DNA from: Alkalinema sp. FACHB-956
GTDB taxonomy: Bacteria > Cyanobacteriota > Cyanobacteriia > Leptolyngbyales > Leptolyngbyaceae
DNA length: 64,000 nt
NCBI RefSeq assembly: GCF_014697025.1
Contig: NZ_JACJRC010000013.1
Location: forward strand, 62,001 to 126,000
Direction of reading: 5' to 3'
The first letter of the stretch is position 1; each line of letters opens with the position of its first letter. The notes under the pieces are model-generated. The model saw only the letters and a list, made by a program, of their open reading frames with translations, made no database searches and was not told where the DNA came from. The translations under genes were made by a program, and so were the position numbers. This document shows, piece by piece, positions 55,301 to 63,327 of this stretch.

Positions 55301-56204
55301 CGCCGATGCCGATGGCAATGTGCGGCTCTGGCGTCTGAGTATGCCTAAGGGGTCGGGCTTTTCGACCCAACAGCCCCAGGTGGTGAATTTGCAATTTGGT
55401 GCTGAGGGGCAACTCTGGACAGCGGCGGGGACGGAGACCATTCAGGCTTGGAGTCTCAGCGGAAAGCCGATCGCAACGCTCGCACTCCCAGCACAAACGG
55501 TAATCGCCTTCCGTTTTAGTCCCGACAATAAGACCCTGGCAATCCTGACGCTGGATGGCAAAGCCCAATTCCTCGATCGGCAAGGCAAAGCCACTGCTCC
55601 ACCGTTTCAAGCCCACCAGGGAGATGGCTCCAGCCTTCACTTCAGTCCCGATGGCCAAAGCCTACTCACCACGGGAACCGATGGTGTAGCACGGCTGTGG
55701 ACTCTACAAGGGCAAAAACAACTGGAACTGAAAGTGCCGGATCTGGCGGGTAAACCCCAAGCGGTGCATAGTGCAGGCTTTAGGAGCGATCGGATTTTGA
55801 CCGTGAGTGAGGATGGTGTGGTGCGGTTTTGGGCGAGATCGGGGCAACTACTGGGTAGCCTGAATGCCCATCCCGGCAAGGTGGTGTGGGCGATCGCGGT
55901 GAGTCCCGATGGGCAACGGTTTGCGACGGCGAGTGAGGATGGGACGGTGCGGCTGTGGAGCATGACGCAAAACCTGCTGGCAGAATTTCGAGGGTTTCCC
56001 AGCAAAATCCTCAGTTTGCAATTTAGTCCCGATGGCCAGCAGATTGCGGCGGGAGGGGCTGATGGAACGGTGCGCTGGATTCCGGTCGAGTCCTTGGGGG
56101 AGTTGCTCGATCGGGGTTGTCGTTGGATACAACCCTATTTACGCAATCCCAGCCTTGCACCAACCATGCGGCAACAACTCTCTAGATGTAACTCCTTTGG
56201 GTGA
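52347..56204 (+). CDS. Triple-TIR, transmembrane, WD40 protein
   Basis: 1285 residues. TIR1 (about 6-165), TIR2 (about 236-365) and TIR3 (about 437-565) each keep the NADase Glu of the Y-C-x-x-E motif: Glu79, Glu309 and Glu511. Each TIR is followed by a similar helical linker of the pattern L-L-x-K-A-L-x-W-x-R-x-x-x-x-x-S-x-L-L. A hydrophobic segment (about 653-674) follows K-G-K-Q-R, predicting TIRs in the cytosol and the C-terminus outside. Then come a coiled-coil-like stretch (675-725) and about twelve WD40 repeats (about 760-1265) with many F-S-P-D-G-Q units. Bacterial TIR domains cleave or cyclise NAD+ in anti-phage systems; WD40 likely senses a partner. It is upstream of no recognised partner gene. 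No Thoeris ThsA or CBASS gene is near. Confidence 0.93.
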   Translation: MVYQLQNAFISYGRADSKTFALMLHKRLTAAGFEVWLDFDDIPLGVDYQNQINDGIEKADNFLYIISPHSINSPYCRKEIELALACNKRIIPLLHCEQITPAIWQQRNPQGSIADWEDYQAKGLHSSFPNMHPAIGKINWIYMREGVDDFEAGLAGLLEIFERHWDYVRHHTTFLAKALDWQRQQKQSRYLLIGEDRQQAETWLKIQFKTEQPPCIPTDLHCEFISESIKNANNLMTQVFIAHADTDDAIAEQIRRSLMRHGLTTWINKVDIQTGLVFQQAIQRGIEEADNIIYVLSPDSLQSDYCHQEIQYALSLNKRIIPILVRSIEADQIPPELANLQYIDLTDNTIEADYDYVESQLIRSLCQDSTYYEAHKILLVKALKWERQNRNPSLLLRGYNLRHAETWFKVAQTNPYYRPIALQETFISESLRQPPIGSLDVFISYSRTDSDFARQLNDALQIQGKTTWFDQESIASGSDFQREIHRGIESADHFLFIVSPSSINSPYCADEVEYAAKLNKRIITVLHRPIRLAELHPELAKVQWIDFNRQAGEFGVHFRELIRTLDTDSEHLQTHTKLLLRAIEWDSAGRKESLLLREDALEAAEQWLTERQNKTPQPTELHETYIHTGRSAADSQQRATQILQDAATKGKQRILIGTIVMTIGLGVAGMAGITAYQAWQQAQQAETAQKLAQLGTRLEREGNNLLQQFNSQQLDALANAIYTGQELQNNTQNLPLDRYPAFSPIFALQTILDRIREVNRIPAHPGHQVLAVQFLADGPPLLTIGDDRSLREWTIDGQSQAKRELGTADLWSASISRDGQGIATIAQDGLLSLWNRTGQRLKQWKITSGDFASVHFSPDGNQLATLTQTGQLQIWNRQGQRISQRKLQGTNFTWDPQGKSLASVDAAGVVRLWRQDGSLERSFKTQQAAILTVQFSPDGQRLATGDREGVVRIWTLTGQQLDELKTQQAFVLSLSWSSDGQQLATADADGNVRLWRLSMPKGSGFSTQQPQVVNLQFGAEGQLWTAAGTETIQAWSLSGKPIATLALPAQTVIAFRFSPDNKTLAILTLDGKAQFLDRQGKATAPPFQAHQGDGSSLHFSPDGQSLLTTGTDGVARLWTLQGQKQLELKVPDLAGKPQAVHSAGFRSDRILTVSEDGVVRFWARSGQLLGSLNAHPGKVVWAIAVSPDGQRFATASEDGTVRLWSMTQNLLAEFRGFPSKILSLQFSPDGQQIAAGGADGTVRWIPVESLGELLDRGCRWIQPYLRNPSLAPTMRQQLSRCNSFG

Positions 56205-56541
56205 CTTATCAGTTTATCCTGGACTATCCTGTCAGCTTGCCATTGAACAATTCTCAAGAAATTGATACACGACAATTCCAGAATTAGCTCCCAGTGGTAA
56301 ACTCAAGGACAATCATAAGCTCAACCGCAAGCCTAGTCACAAGCCTAGTCATAAGCCCAGTCACAAGACCAATGATCTTGATTCGTCGGATTCCTTTGCC
56401 TTGATGATGGCGACTCAGTTCTATCAACCCTGCTCTATACGTCATTGACGATCATGTTTAATCACCCATCTTCAGAAATTCGTATTCAGTAATTCCCTCT
56501 ATTTTTTCTAGCGTTGATATTGAAGTCTCCATAGCACATCT
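56205..56541. other. Gap between the TIR-WD40 and porin genes
   Basis: Three 12-bp units (56327-56362) are present. In-frame stops (TAG 56509-56511, TGA 56515-56517) rule out an upstream extension of the porin. No gene is seen. Confidence 0.55.
56327..56362. repeat. Tandem repeat, 3 x 12 bp
   Basis: CGCAAGCCTAGT, CACAAGCCTAGT and CATAAGCCCAGT in consecutive 12-bp steps. Confidence 0.85.
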
Positions 56542-58221
56542 ATGATCCCGATCTTGCCTGCGGCCCCAGTTATAACCCCCCCCGCCGAAGTGCGTTCTGT
56601 TCCGATCGCTGCGACCCCTTCTCCCCTGTCTGCGATCGCGTCTGATGCTCTGACCTCTGCCAATCCTGAAGCGTCTCCCGAAGTCAATCCAGCCCTCGCC
56701 CAAATCACCGCCGTTTCCCAGCTGAGCGATGTCAAGCCAACGGATTGGGCCTTTCAAGCGCTGCAAAGCCTCGTAGAACGGTATGGCTGTCTGGCGGGCT
56801 ACCCGGAGCGTACCTTTCGTGGCAACCGGCCCCTGACTCGCTACGAATTTGCCGTGGGGCTCAACCAGTGTGTCGATCGGCTCGTAGAGCAAACCGGCCC
56901 AGCGATCGCAACGGGGTTATCTGAACCACTGTCTAAACCACTGTCTAAACCATTCGTGCGAACGGAAGATCTCGCAACCCTCAAACAGTTAAACCAGGAA
57001 TTCACCTCAGAATTAGCCACCCTGCGCGGCTCGATCGCCAGTCTCGAACAACGGACTGCCAGCCTCGAACAACAGCAATTTTCAACCACCGTCAAACTCC
57101 AGGGACAGGCCGTCTTCGGCTTGGGGGTGGCTGCAGGCGGAAAGCCACCGGGCAAGGGCGAAAATAACGTCGTTTTAACGGATCTGATTCAGCTCCAATT
57201 AGCCTCTTCCTTCCGTCCAGGACGCGATCTATTGCGGGTGGGGCTCGTGGCCAGCAACTTTGCCAATGACGGCTTTGGTGGGTTTCAGGCACTCAACACC
57301 AACATGGCCTTTACCTCCTACCTCGGCAACAATAACCAGTTGCAGATCAATACGGTGGACTATCGCTTTGCCGTGAACGATCGGCTCGTGTTGGCCTTTC
57401 AGCCCGTCGGCTTTACCCTCAGCAGCGTGCTCAGCACCAACTCCTCCTACGGTGATGCGGGAACGGGTGCAATTTCCCGATTTGCAGCCTTGAACCCGGT
57501 TTTGCGGATGGGCAATCTTGATGCGGGAGTGGGTTTGGATTGGCTGATGTCCAATCGCTGGCGCTTGCAGGTGGCCTATGGCGCGCGATCGGCCAATGAT
57601 CCGCAGCAAGGACTCTTTGGCTCAGGGCATCAAGCGATCGGGGTGCAGTTGCTCAATAAACCCAGCGCCAATACGATTTTGGGGTTTACCTACATCAATG
57701 CCTACGCCAGCGATGCTCACCTGGATACCTTCACAGGCAGCCAAAACGCCGATACCTCCGGCGGTATTGAAGCACCCGCAAAAATGCATGCCCTAGCGGC
57801 CTCGATGCGTTGGCGGGTATCACCTAAGGTGACGCTGGGGGCTTGGGGCGGTGCGGTTTTAACCGACTCAACCTTTGGCAGAATCTTTCGCGTGATTACC
57901 GATCGGGATGTGCGGCTCAAGGATTTGGGGGCCGTCACCCTCGCGACGACCTATTTAGTTTCCCTGGGGATTGAGGATCCCTTTGGTAGAATTGGTGATC
58001 AATGGGTATTTATGGTCGGACAACCCCCGAAATTAAATGCTGGGGTCCTCATCGAACGCAGTGATTCAAGTACTTCGCTGCACTTTGAGACGTTCTACCG
58101 CATGCGGATCAACGATCATCTTTCCATTGTACCGGGCTTCTTTTGGGTGACTAATCCGGGGCATATTCGGGAAAATAATGATATTTTTGTCGGCAGTCTG
58201 CGGACAACGTTTAATTTCTAG
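56542..58221 (+). CDS. Iron-uptake-type outer membrane porin with SLH domain
   Basis: 559 residues. After a Pro/Ala-rich start comes an SLH domain (V-S-Q-L-S-D-V-K-P-T-D-W-A-F-Q-A-L-Q-S-L-V-E-R-Y-G-C-L-A-G-Y-P, written here as its run of conserved positions), a coiled coil (L-A-T-L-R-G-S-I-A-S-L-E-Q-R), then an OprB-like beta-barrel ending in N-F. Cyanobacterial porins of this type tether the outer membrane to the wall through SLH and carry inorganic ions or iron. Oddly, the start M-I-P-I-L-P-A-A-P has no cleavable signal peptide, and stop codons block extension. The mature part A-L-A-Q-I-T looks like a signal-cleavage site, so the N-terminus may be damaged or the true start mis-sited. Confidence 0.85.
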   Translation: MIPILPAAPVITPPAEVRSVPIAATPSPLSAIASDALTSANPEASPEVNPALAQITAVSQLSDVKPTDWAFQALQSLVERYGCLAGYPERTFRGNRPLTRYEFAVGLNQCVDRLVEQTGPAIATGLSEPLSKPLSKPFVRTEDLATLKQLNQEFTSELATLRGSIASLEQRTASLEQQQFSTTVKLQGQAVFGLGVAAGGKPPGKGENNVVLTDLIQLQLASSFRPGRDLLRVGLVASNFANDGFGGFQALNTNMAFTSYLGNNNQLQINTVDYRFAVNDRLVLAFQPVGFTLSSVLSTNSSYGDAGTGAISRFAALNPVLRMGNLDAGVGLDWLMSNRWRLQVAYGARSANDPQQGLFGSGHQAIGVQLLNKPSANTILGFTYINAYASDAHLDTFTGSQNADTSGGIEAPAKMHALAASMRWRVSPKVTLGAWGGAVLTDSTFGRIFRVITDRDVRLKDLGAVTLATTYLVSLGIEDPFGRIGDQWVFMVGQPPKLNAGVLIERSDSSTSLHFETFYRMRINDHLSIVPGFFWVTNPGHIRENNDIFVGSLRTTFNF

Positions 58222-58327
58222 CGATCGCGCGATCGTGGATGATACCCATTGCTGATCCTATTCACTATCTCATTCAATCTTGCACTTGACTTGATGCTGA
58301 TCTAGGTATTGTAGGAGCATAGAAACC

Positions 58328-59392
58328 ATGAAAAAAAGGTTTGTAGGGATTACTGGCACAGCATTATTCTCAGGATTCTTCTTGATGTTATGGCTTGCAT
58401 CTCCTGGAATCGCTCAAAATGCTCGACGGGCGACAATTCGCGAGATCCTAGACAGCCGCCAAGTCTATATCCAAAACCGACAAGCCCGCGAAAATGATGT
58501 CAGTACCGAAGGTCAAACGGTACGAACAGCATCCGCTCGGACGGGACTTTCTTTTAATGCGCGGGGAGGATTACGGCTGGGGCAACGATCGGCGCTCACC
58601 GTGGGCAGTCAATGTGTCCGGCTCATCCAAGGCCAAGTGATGATCGGGGGAAGCGTGGGGCGTAATGGCTGCGTCGGGCGGATCGAAGTGCGTCCCTACG
58701 GCACGGTGTATGTCATGCAGTTGGATGAGCAGAATCGGGCCCAGGTAGCCGTCCTAGAGGGGCGCGTTGAAGTGTTTAACAGTGACGATCCGGAGGTCAA
58801 GGTCAGTGTGGCTGCCAATCAAGTGGTCACAACCGACAGCGATGGTAACTTCGTCATCGGCACAGATGCTAAGCCTACGGTGACGCCTCTCAGCCAAGCC
58901 CAAATCCAAACAATTACGACCTCTTTGGTACAGGGGTTTCAGGTGCCCTTGCCGGATCTCGATCGAGTTGCATTTTTGCAGCCGCCCTCGGGCTTTGCCA
59001 GTCGTTTCTTGCAGGAAGCGTTACTCGGACGGGAGGGCGATTTTGATCTCGATACGCAAAAAGGAGAACCTGCACTGCCCCTCATTGTCCAAGGAAACAC
59101 TGCATTCGGCATTTTTACCCGGACTTCAAACAATGCAGGGACATTTACGCCCTCCATTGGCCCAGCGATTCCCATTTCTGTCGATTTTGATAACCAAACC
59201 ATTAGCATTGGCGGCCAAACCGGCATTTCCAATACCTTTGGACTGAGTGGGAATAACGCCTCGGGAACGGTAGTCTTACAAACTGGCCAAGTCCTTCAGC
59301 TCAATGTGTTTGGGGTTAATAAACAAGAGCCGCCTGTGGGAAGTTCCCTACCCGGTTCGTTGACTTCTGGCGTGGGCATCCGCGATCGCTAG
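58328..59392 (+). CDS. FecR-domain secreted protein
   Basis: 354 residues. A signal peptide (L-F-S-G-F-F-L-M-L-W-L-A-S-P-G-I-A-Q) precedes a FecR-type beta domain: G-L-S-F-N-A-R-G-G-L-R-L-G-Q-R-S, V-L-E-G-R-V-E-V-F, V-A-A-N-Q-V-V. The C-terminal half has a beta-rich segment with D-F-D-N-Q-T-I-S-I-G-G-Q-T. Classic FecR relays iron-citrate signals to a sigma factor; no fecI or TonB receptor is nearby, so the role is uncertain. TAGGAG precedes ATG 58328. It follows the porin gene by 106 bp, possibly cotranscribed. Confidence 0.82.
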   Translation: MKKRFVGITGTALFSGFFLMLWLASPGIAQNARRATIREILDSRQVYIQNRQARENDVSTEGQTVRTASARTGLSFNARGGLRLGQRSALTVGSQCVRLIQGQVMIGGSVGRNGCVGRIEVRPYGTVYVMQLDEQNRAQVAVLEGRVEVFNSDDPEVKVSVAANQVVTTDSDGNFVIGTDAKPTVTPLSQAQIQTITTSLVQGFQVPLPDLDRVAFLQPPSGFASRFLQEALLGREGDFDLDTQKGEPALPLIVQGNTAFGIFTRTSNNAGTFTPSIGPAIPISVDFDNQTISIGGQTGISNTFGLSGNNASGTVVLQTGQVLQLNVFGVNKQEPPVGSSLPGSLTSGVGIRDR

Positions 59393-59571
59393 GGCGGCTC
59401 TAGGGAAGGAATGCGCTGGGCGGAATGCATCAGATTGTGGACTTTGGTCGCAGGCTGACGATCGCGGTGTATAGTGAGCCCAAGGATTTTTCCCAGCTAG
59501 CTCATAATCTACTGACTCACGATCCACTCGTTCAAAATTCAGTTTGTTCAAAATCCAGTTAGAGATGCCCT

Positions 59572-60597
59572 ATGGCTCGATCGAACTCGCTTAAGTTCTA
59601 CATTGCCACCCGCTTGTTGATGGCTCCGTTCATGCTGTGGCTGATTACCACCCTGGTCTTTCTGCTGCTGCGAGCCACTCCGGGGGATCCGGCGGATGCA
59701 CTGCTGGGGCCCAAGGCTTCTCCAGCGGCCAAGGCGGCACTGCGGGCACAATGCGGGCTCGATAAGTCACTGATTGGGCAGTATGGGGATTACCTCTGGT
59801 CGCTCTTACGCCTGGATTTGGGTAAGTCCTGTAGTGGGAAGGGGACTGTGGTCTGGGATGTGATTCAGCAGCACTTTCCAGCTACGGCAGAATTAGCGAT
59901 CGGAAGTTTGGCGATCGCGCTGGTTGTGGGGGTGGCGATCGGAGCCTTGTCGGCCTCCAAGCCCAATAGCGGTTGGGATACTAGTGGTCGGCTGTTTGGC
60001 ATCATTACCTATGCCATTCCGCTGTTTTGGTTCGGCATGTTGTTGCAGTTAATTTTTTCCGTAGGTCTGGGGTTATTTCCCCTCGGCACCCGCTTTCCCA
60101 CGACGATGCCAACCCCTACAGGTATCACGGGGTTGTATACGATCGATAGCTTACTCAGTGGCAATTTTCAGCAATTTTTTACAGCGCTGTATTACCTCGC
60201 ATTGCCTGCATTGTCCCTAGGCGTGTTAATCAGTGGCATTTTTGAACGGATTGTTCGGGTCAATTTGAAACAAACCTTGCAAGCAGATTACGTGGAAGCA
60301 GCACGGGCGCGGGGCATTCCAGAACGGCGAATTCTTTGGAACCATGCCTTTCGCAACACCTTAATTCCCGTCGTCACCATTTTGGGATTAACGCTGGCGG
60401 CAATGCTGGGGGGCGCGATTTTAACGGAAGTGACCTTCTCCTGGCCCGGTTTAGCCAATCGTCTGTACCGCGCAATCGCCCAACGGGATTATGCCGTGGT
60501 GCAGGGGATTGTTGTCTTTTTTGCGGCCATTGTTGCGATCGCTAGTATTGCCATTGACATTATCAACGCCTACATCGATCCTAGAATTCGCTACTAA
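59572..60597 (+). CDS. ABC transporter permease (DppB/OppB family)
   Basis: 341 residues with six hydrophobic segments (for example M-L-W-L-I-T-T-L-V-F-L-L-L and A-L-V-V-G-V-A-I-G-A-L-S-A) and the EAA loop Y-V-E-A-A-R-A-R-G-I-P-E-R-R-I-L. The N-terminal R-A-T-P-G-D-P-A-D-A is typical of dipeptide/oligopeptide/nickel permeases. It imports peptides or related substrates together with a partner permease, ATPases and a binding protein. None of these genes is adjacent, which is common for scattered cyanobacterial ABC systems. Start ATG 59572. Confidence 0.93.
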   Translation: MARSNSLKFYIATRLLMAPFMLWLITTLVFLLLRATPGDPADALLGPKASPAAKAALRAQCGLDKSLIGQYGDYLWSLLRLDLGKSCSGKGTVVWDVIQQHFPATAELAIGSLAIALVVGVAIGALSASKPNSGWDTSGRLFGIITYAIPLFWFGMLLQLIFSVGLGLFPLGTRFPTTMPTPTGITGLYTIDSLLSGNFQQFFTALYYLALPALSLGVLISGIFERIVRVNLKQTLQADYVEAARARGIPERRILWNHAFRNTLIPVVTILGLTLAAMLGGAILTEVTFSWPGLANRLYRAIAQRDYAVVQGIVVFFAAIVAIASIAIDIINAYIDPRIRY

Positions 60598-60772
60598 AAG
60601 GCGACTCAGAGGCGACTCAGACGCGATTCAGGGCTGGGAGGTTCGGTTATGACCCCGTGCGATCGGAAGAATTTCACGTTAAGATGCATCGGTGTATAGA
60701 GACACTGCGGCTTGCTAGTGTTTTGCTATACCTGCCACAGGATACGACCCTGCCACACAACTCAACTGCGCC

Positions 60773-61573
60773 ATGATTGAACTCTACCAATTTGAAATGT
60801 CTAGCTATGCCGAGAAAGTTCGGCTCATTCTAGATTACAAAGGTCTGGATTACAAAAAAGTCGAAGTGACGCCCGGTGTGGGACAGATCGAAATTTTCCA
60901 ACTGTCGGGCCAGCGCCAAGTTCCCGTGATTAAAGACGAGGGAACCGTGGTGGCCGATTCCACCGCGATCGCGGAATACCTCGATCGGCGCTACCCAGAC
61001 AAGCCGATTATTCCGACCCAAAGCCTGCAACGGGGCCAATGCCGAGTCATGGAGCAGTGGGCCGATGAAATTTTTGGGATTAATGCCCGCAAAGGGTTAA
61101 TTGCAACCTTGGCGCAAAATAGTGCTTTCCGCACCGCTTTGCTACCCAATGCCACGCCGGATGTGTTGAAGAATTTAGTCACTTCTTTGCCGTCCTTAGA
61201 TTTTCTAGGGAATCTGGGCGCACCCGTCGGACTGTCACCGGATCAAATCAAAGCGGAACTGCGACAGAATTTAAGCTGGCTGTGCGATATCCTGTCGGAG
61301 CAACCTTACTTGGTGGGCAACGAGCCAACGTTGGCAGATTTTGCGGTTGCGGGGGTGAGTCTGTACATCAAGATTCCCACGGGCAATTACCTGAATGTGT
61401 CGGAAAGCCTTAAGGGACAAGGCGTACCGGGTATTGCTGACAATCCGCTGTTTGATGGGTTCTGGGCTTGGCGCGATAAGCTTTACAGCGATTTCCGGAA
61501 GATCACCGTGCCGGATACCTTTACCGCGAATAATGGTGGCGCATCCCGTCCGACTTCCATTAGCATTGATTAG
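60773..61573 (+). CDS. Glutathione S-transferase family protein
   Basis: 266 residues. The N-terminal thioredoxin fold has S-S-Y-A-E-K-V-R-L-I-L, Q-V-P-V-I and the glutathione site D-S-T-A-I-A-E-Y-L-D. The C-terminal helical domain has P-Y-L-V-G-N-E-P-T-L-A-D-F-A-V-A. The catalytic residue would be the Ser pair or Tyr in M-S-S-Y, as in zeta/beta-like GSTs. It could detoxify electrophiles or peroxides; the substrate is unknown. It starts at ATG 60773; a Thr/Ser/Asn tail ends the protein. The following Uma2 remnant begins about 70 bp later. Confidence 0.92.
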   Translation: MIELYQFEMSSYAEKVRLILDYKGLDYKKVEVTPGVGQIEIFQLSGQRQVPVIKDEGTVVADSTAIAEYLDRRYPDKPIIPTQSLQRGQCRVMEQWADEIFGINARKGLIATLAQNSAFRTALLPNATPDVLKNLVTSLPSLDFLGNLGAPVGLSPDQIKAELRQNLSWLCDILSEQPYLVGNEPTLADFAVAGVSLYIKIPTGNYLNVSESLKGQGVPGIADNPLFDGFWAWRDKLYSDFRKITVPDTFTANNGGASRPTSISID

Positions 61574-61644
61574 CTGCTTTGACGGGATTGGGCGAGTTCG
61601 GAAGATCCGACTGAAATCATTGATTGACTGGGGTTTTAGCGATC

Positions 61645-61967
61645 GGGCTGAGGCCCCATTATTCTTCAAGACGCCCCCTGATTATTCAAATAGTGGTCAT
61701 TCATTTACGATCGCGCCAGATTGGACGATCGAAGTGCTTTCTCCGGATCAAAGTCAAACAAAAGTCACTAGAAATATTTTGCATTGTTTCAAGCATGGAA
61801 CCCAAATGGGCTGGTTAATTGACCCGGCTGAGCAATGTGTCTTTGTTTATTCGCCGGATCAGCCCACCACGGTCTACGATGAAATCCCTACCAGATTACC
61901 TGTTCCACCCTTCGCCTAGGACTTCCATCTGACGATCTCAGATCTCTTGGGTTGGTTATCGGAGTAA
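61645..61967 (+). pseudogene. Uma2 (DUF820) endonuclease-like remnant with a nonsense codon
   Basis: In one frame: A-P-D-W-T-I-E-V-L-S-P-D-Q-S-Q-T-K-V-T, L-H-C-F-K-H-G-T-Q-M-G-W-L-I-D-P, then R-L-P-V-P-P-F-A, TAG (61917-61919), D-F-H-L-T-I-S-D-L-L-G-W-L-S-E and TAA (61965-61967). Uma2 homologues read through this site, commonly with Gln (CAG), so a single base change explains the stop. The N-terminal half is missing; the first codons read from unrelated DNA. Uma2 proteins are multi-copy, PD-(D/E)XK-like and of unclear role. Confidence 0.85.
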
Positions 61968-61998
61968 GGGCGTGGTTGGGAAACCCTAATTAATGGCG

Positions 61999-63075
61999 TT
62001 AGTAACCATCGATCGACCAGTGGGGTGCATCGGAAGGTAACTTGTAAACGCCGTAGGTAGCCCCCACATCCCACAGTTGTTGATTGTCAAAGGAATTGGT
62101 TGGTTTGGTAATTGTGACAATCTTACCGTTGGCATCTTGAATTTTCAGCGTATCCTTCCATTCAATATACCAATCGATCGCGTACCCCAATGTGTGATTC
62201 GATCGTAAAGCTGGAGGATAGGCAATATCATAGGTTCTGACCATCACCTCAGCGGCTTTCACCGCTAAATCTACCGTGTAGTGCATCCAATCAATTTCAA
62301 TACCTGGAAAGGTTGGAACATCCCGTGGGTCAAGGGTCTTGACAAATACCTTGTAGGAATAATGCATCAAGTGCACCCGTTCCAGAGGCCGCAGGGTATT
62401 ATTGATTTCGATCGCTGCACCCGCATCCCGTAGCGCCTTGTCAAAGGCCCGTACCCGTTGCCGAAAGGGAGAAGCCAAGTCATCGATCGACACACTGGCA
62501 GGCCGAAACTTTACCCATTCCGGGCCACTCAGTCGCTGGCGCAGGCGACGGCTAAACTCTGTGAGAATATTTAACCCAGGTTCAAAATCCGTTCCCAATT
62601 TTTTCTTAGTCTTATCCGAAAGTTTTTGGGCCAGCGTTGCTAGAAACGTTGGTTCAAGTTGTTTATAAGCTTGAATTAACGCCCTTGTACTGTTTGCCCC
62701 AAAATCGCCATCCAATTTCAGAGCGGGTTTCAGTCCAGCCGTCTCATTCAGGGTCTTCTGAAGATCGATCGTTTCATCCAAGCCATAATTCAGCGCTTGC
62801 AACAGCCGAGCCGCCGTCAGGTTCGCAACGTAGAAAATAAAGCCTTGCTTCAGGGCCGTTTGATAAGTCGCGGCATCCACGACCCCCGTCACGGGTAACT
62901 TACTGGTGGTTTGGTAGGTGCGGGTTGCAGTTTCCGTGGCACGACCAAAGTCGCCATCTGCCGTTCCCACGGGCAGCCCATTGGCCTGCAAAAACTTCTG
63001 CCAAGCGGCAACGGGCTCACCATAGGAACCCCGCCGAATTTGGACTAATCCCAATACTGTTGCATTAAACGCCAT
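61999..63075 (-). CDS. Peptidoglycan-binding, M15-type peptidase-like protein
   Basis: 358 residues. Residues about 10-75 are a PG_binding_1 domain (R-R-G-S-Y-G-E-P-V-A-A-W-Q-K-F-L, D-G-D-F-G-R-A-T-E). A second, weaker one is at about 95-150 (L-D-G-D-F-G-A-N-S-T-R-A). The C-terminus carries an M15 zinc peptidase-like motif: R-S-N-H-T-L-G-Y-A-I-D-W and, near the end, D-A-P-H-W (His-x6-Asp and a distal His). Such enzymes cut peptidoglycan stem peptides. No signal peptide is seen, so export would need a holin-like or injection route, or it acts after lysis (inference). Not obviously phage-derived: no other phage gene is nearby. Three 11-bp repeats (63080-63112) precede it. Confidence 0.82.
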   Translation of the reverse strand: MAFNATVLGLVQIRRGSYGEPVAAWQKFLQANGLPVGTADGDFGRATETATRTYQTTSKLPVTGVVDAATYQTALKQGFIFYVANLTAARLLQALNYGLDETIDLQKTLNETAGLKPALKLDGDFGANSTRALIQAYKQLEPTFLATLAQKLSDKTKKKLGTDFEPGLNILTEFSRRLRQRLSGPEWVKFRPASVSIDDLASPFRQRVRAFDKALRDAGAAIEINNTLRPLERVHLMHYSYKVFVKTLDPRDVPTFPGIEIDWMHYTVDLAVKAAEVMVRTYDIAYPPALRSNHTLGYAIDWYIEWKDTLKIQDANGKIVTITKPTNSFDNQQLWDVGATYGVYKLPSDAPHWSIDGY

Positions 63076-63079
63076 AACC

Positions 63080-63112
63080 CTTGATTCCTACTTGATTCCC
63101 ACTTGATTTCCA
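63080..63112. repeat. Tandem repeat, 3 x 11 bp
   Basis: CTTGATTCCTA, CTTGATTCCCA and CTTGATTTCCA in consecutive steps, directly upstream of the peptidase gene. Confidence 0.85.
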
Positions 63113-63327
63113 TACGTCTTGCGAAAACCAACGTGATGGTGCGGATCACAAGGTTTATTTCACAAGGTTTGCCTTGAACCAGAGACCTCGCATCAGCCTG
63201 TTTCAAGTGCTGTCTCACATTGTATGCAGAGTTCCTGCGATCGACGGACATTGTGCCAGAAAACTATAGCACTTGTTGCAAAATGCAACCCAACACGGAA
63301 ACAATTGCAGACCCCAATCTCACCCCC

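Noticed and set aside
61999-63075. Prophage remnant
   Set aside because: No neighbouring phage structural, lysis or integrase genes; the peptidase alone is not enough.
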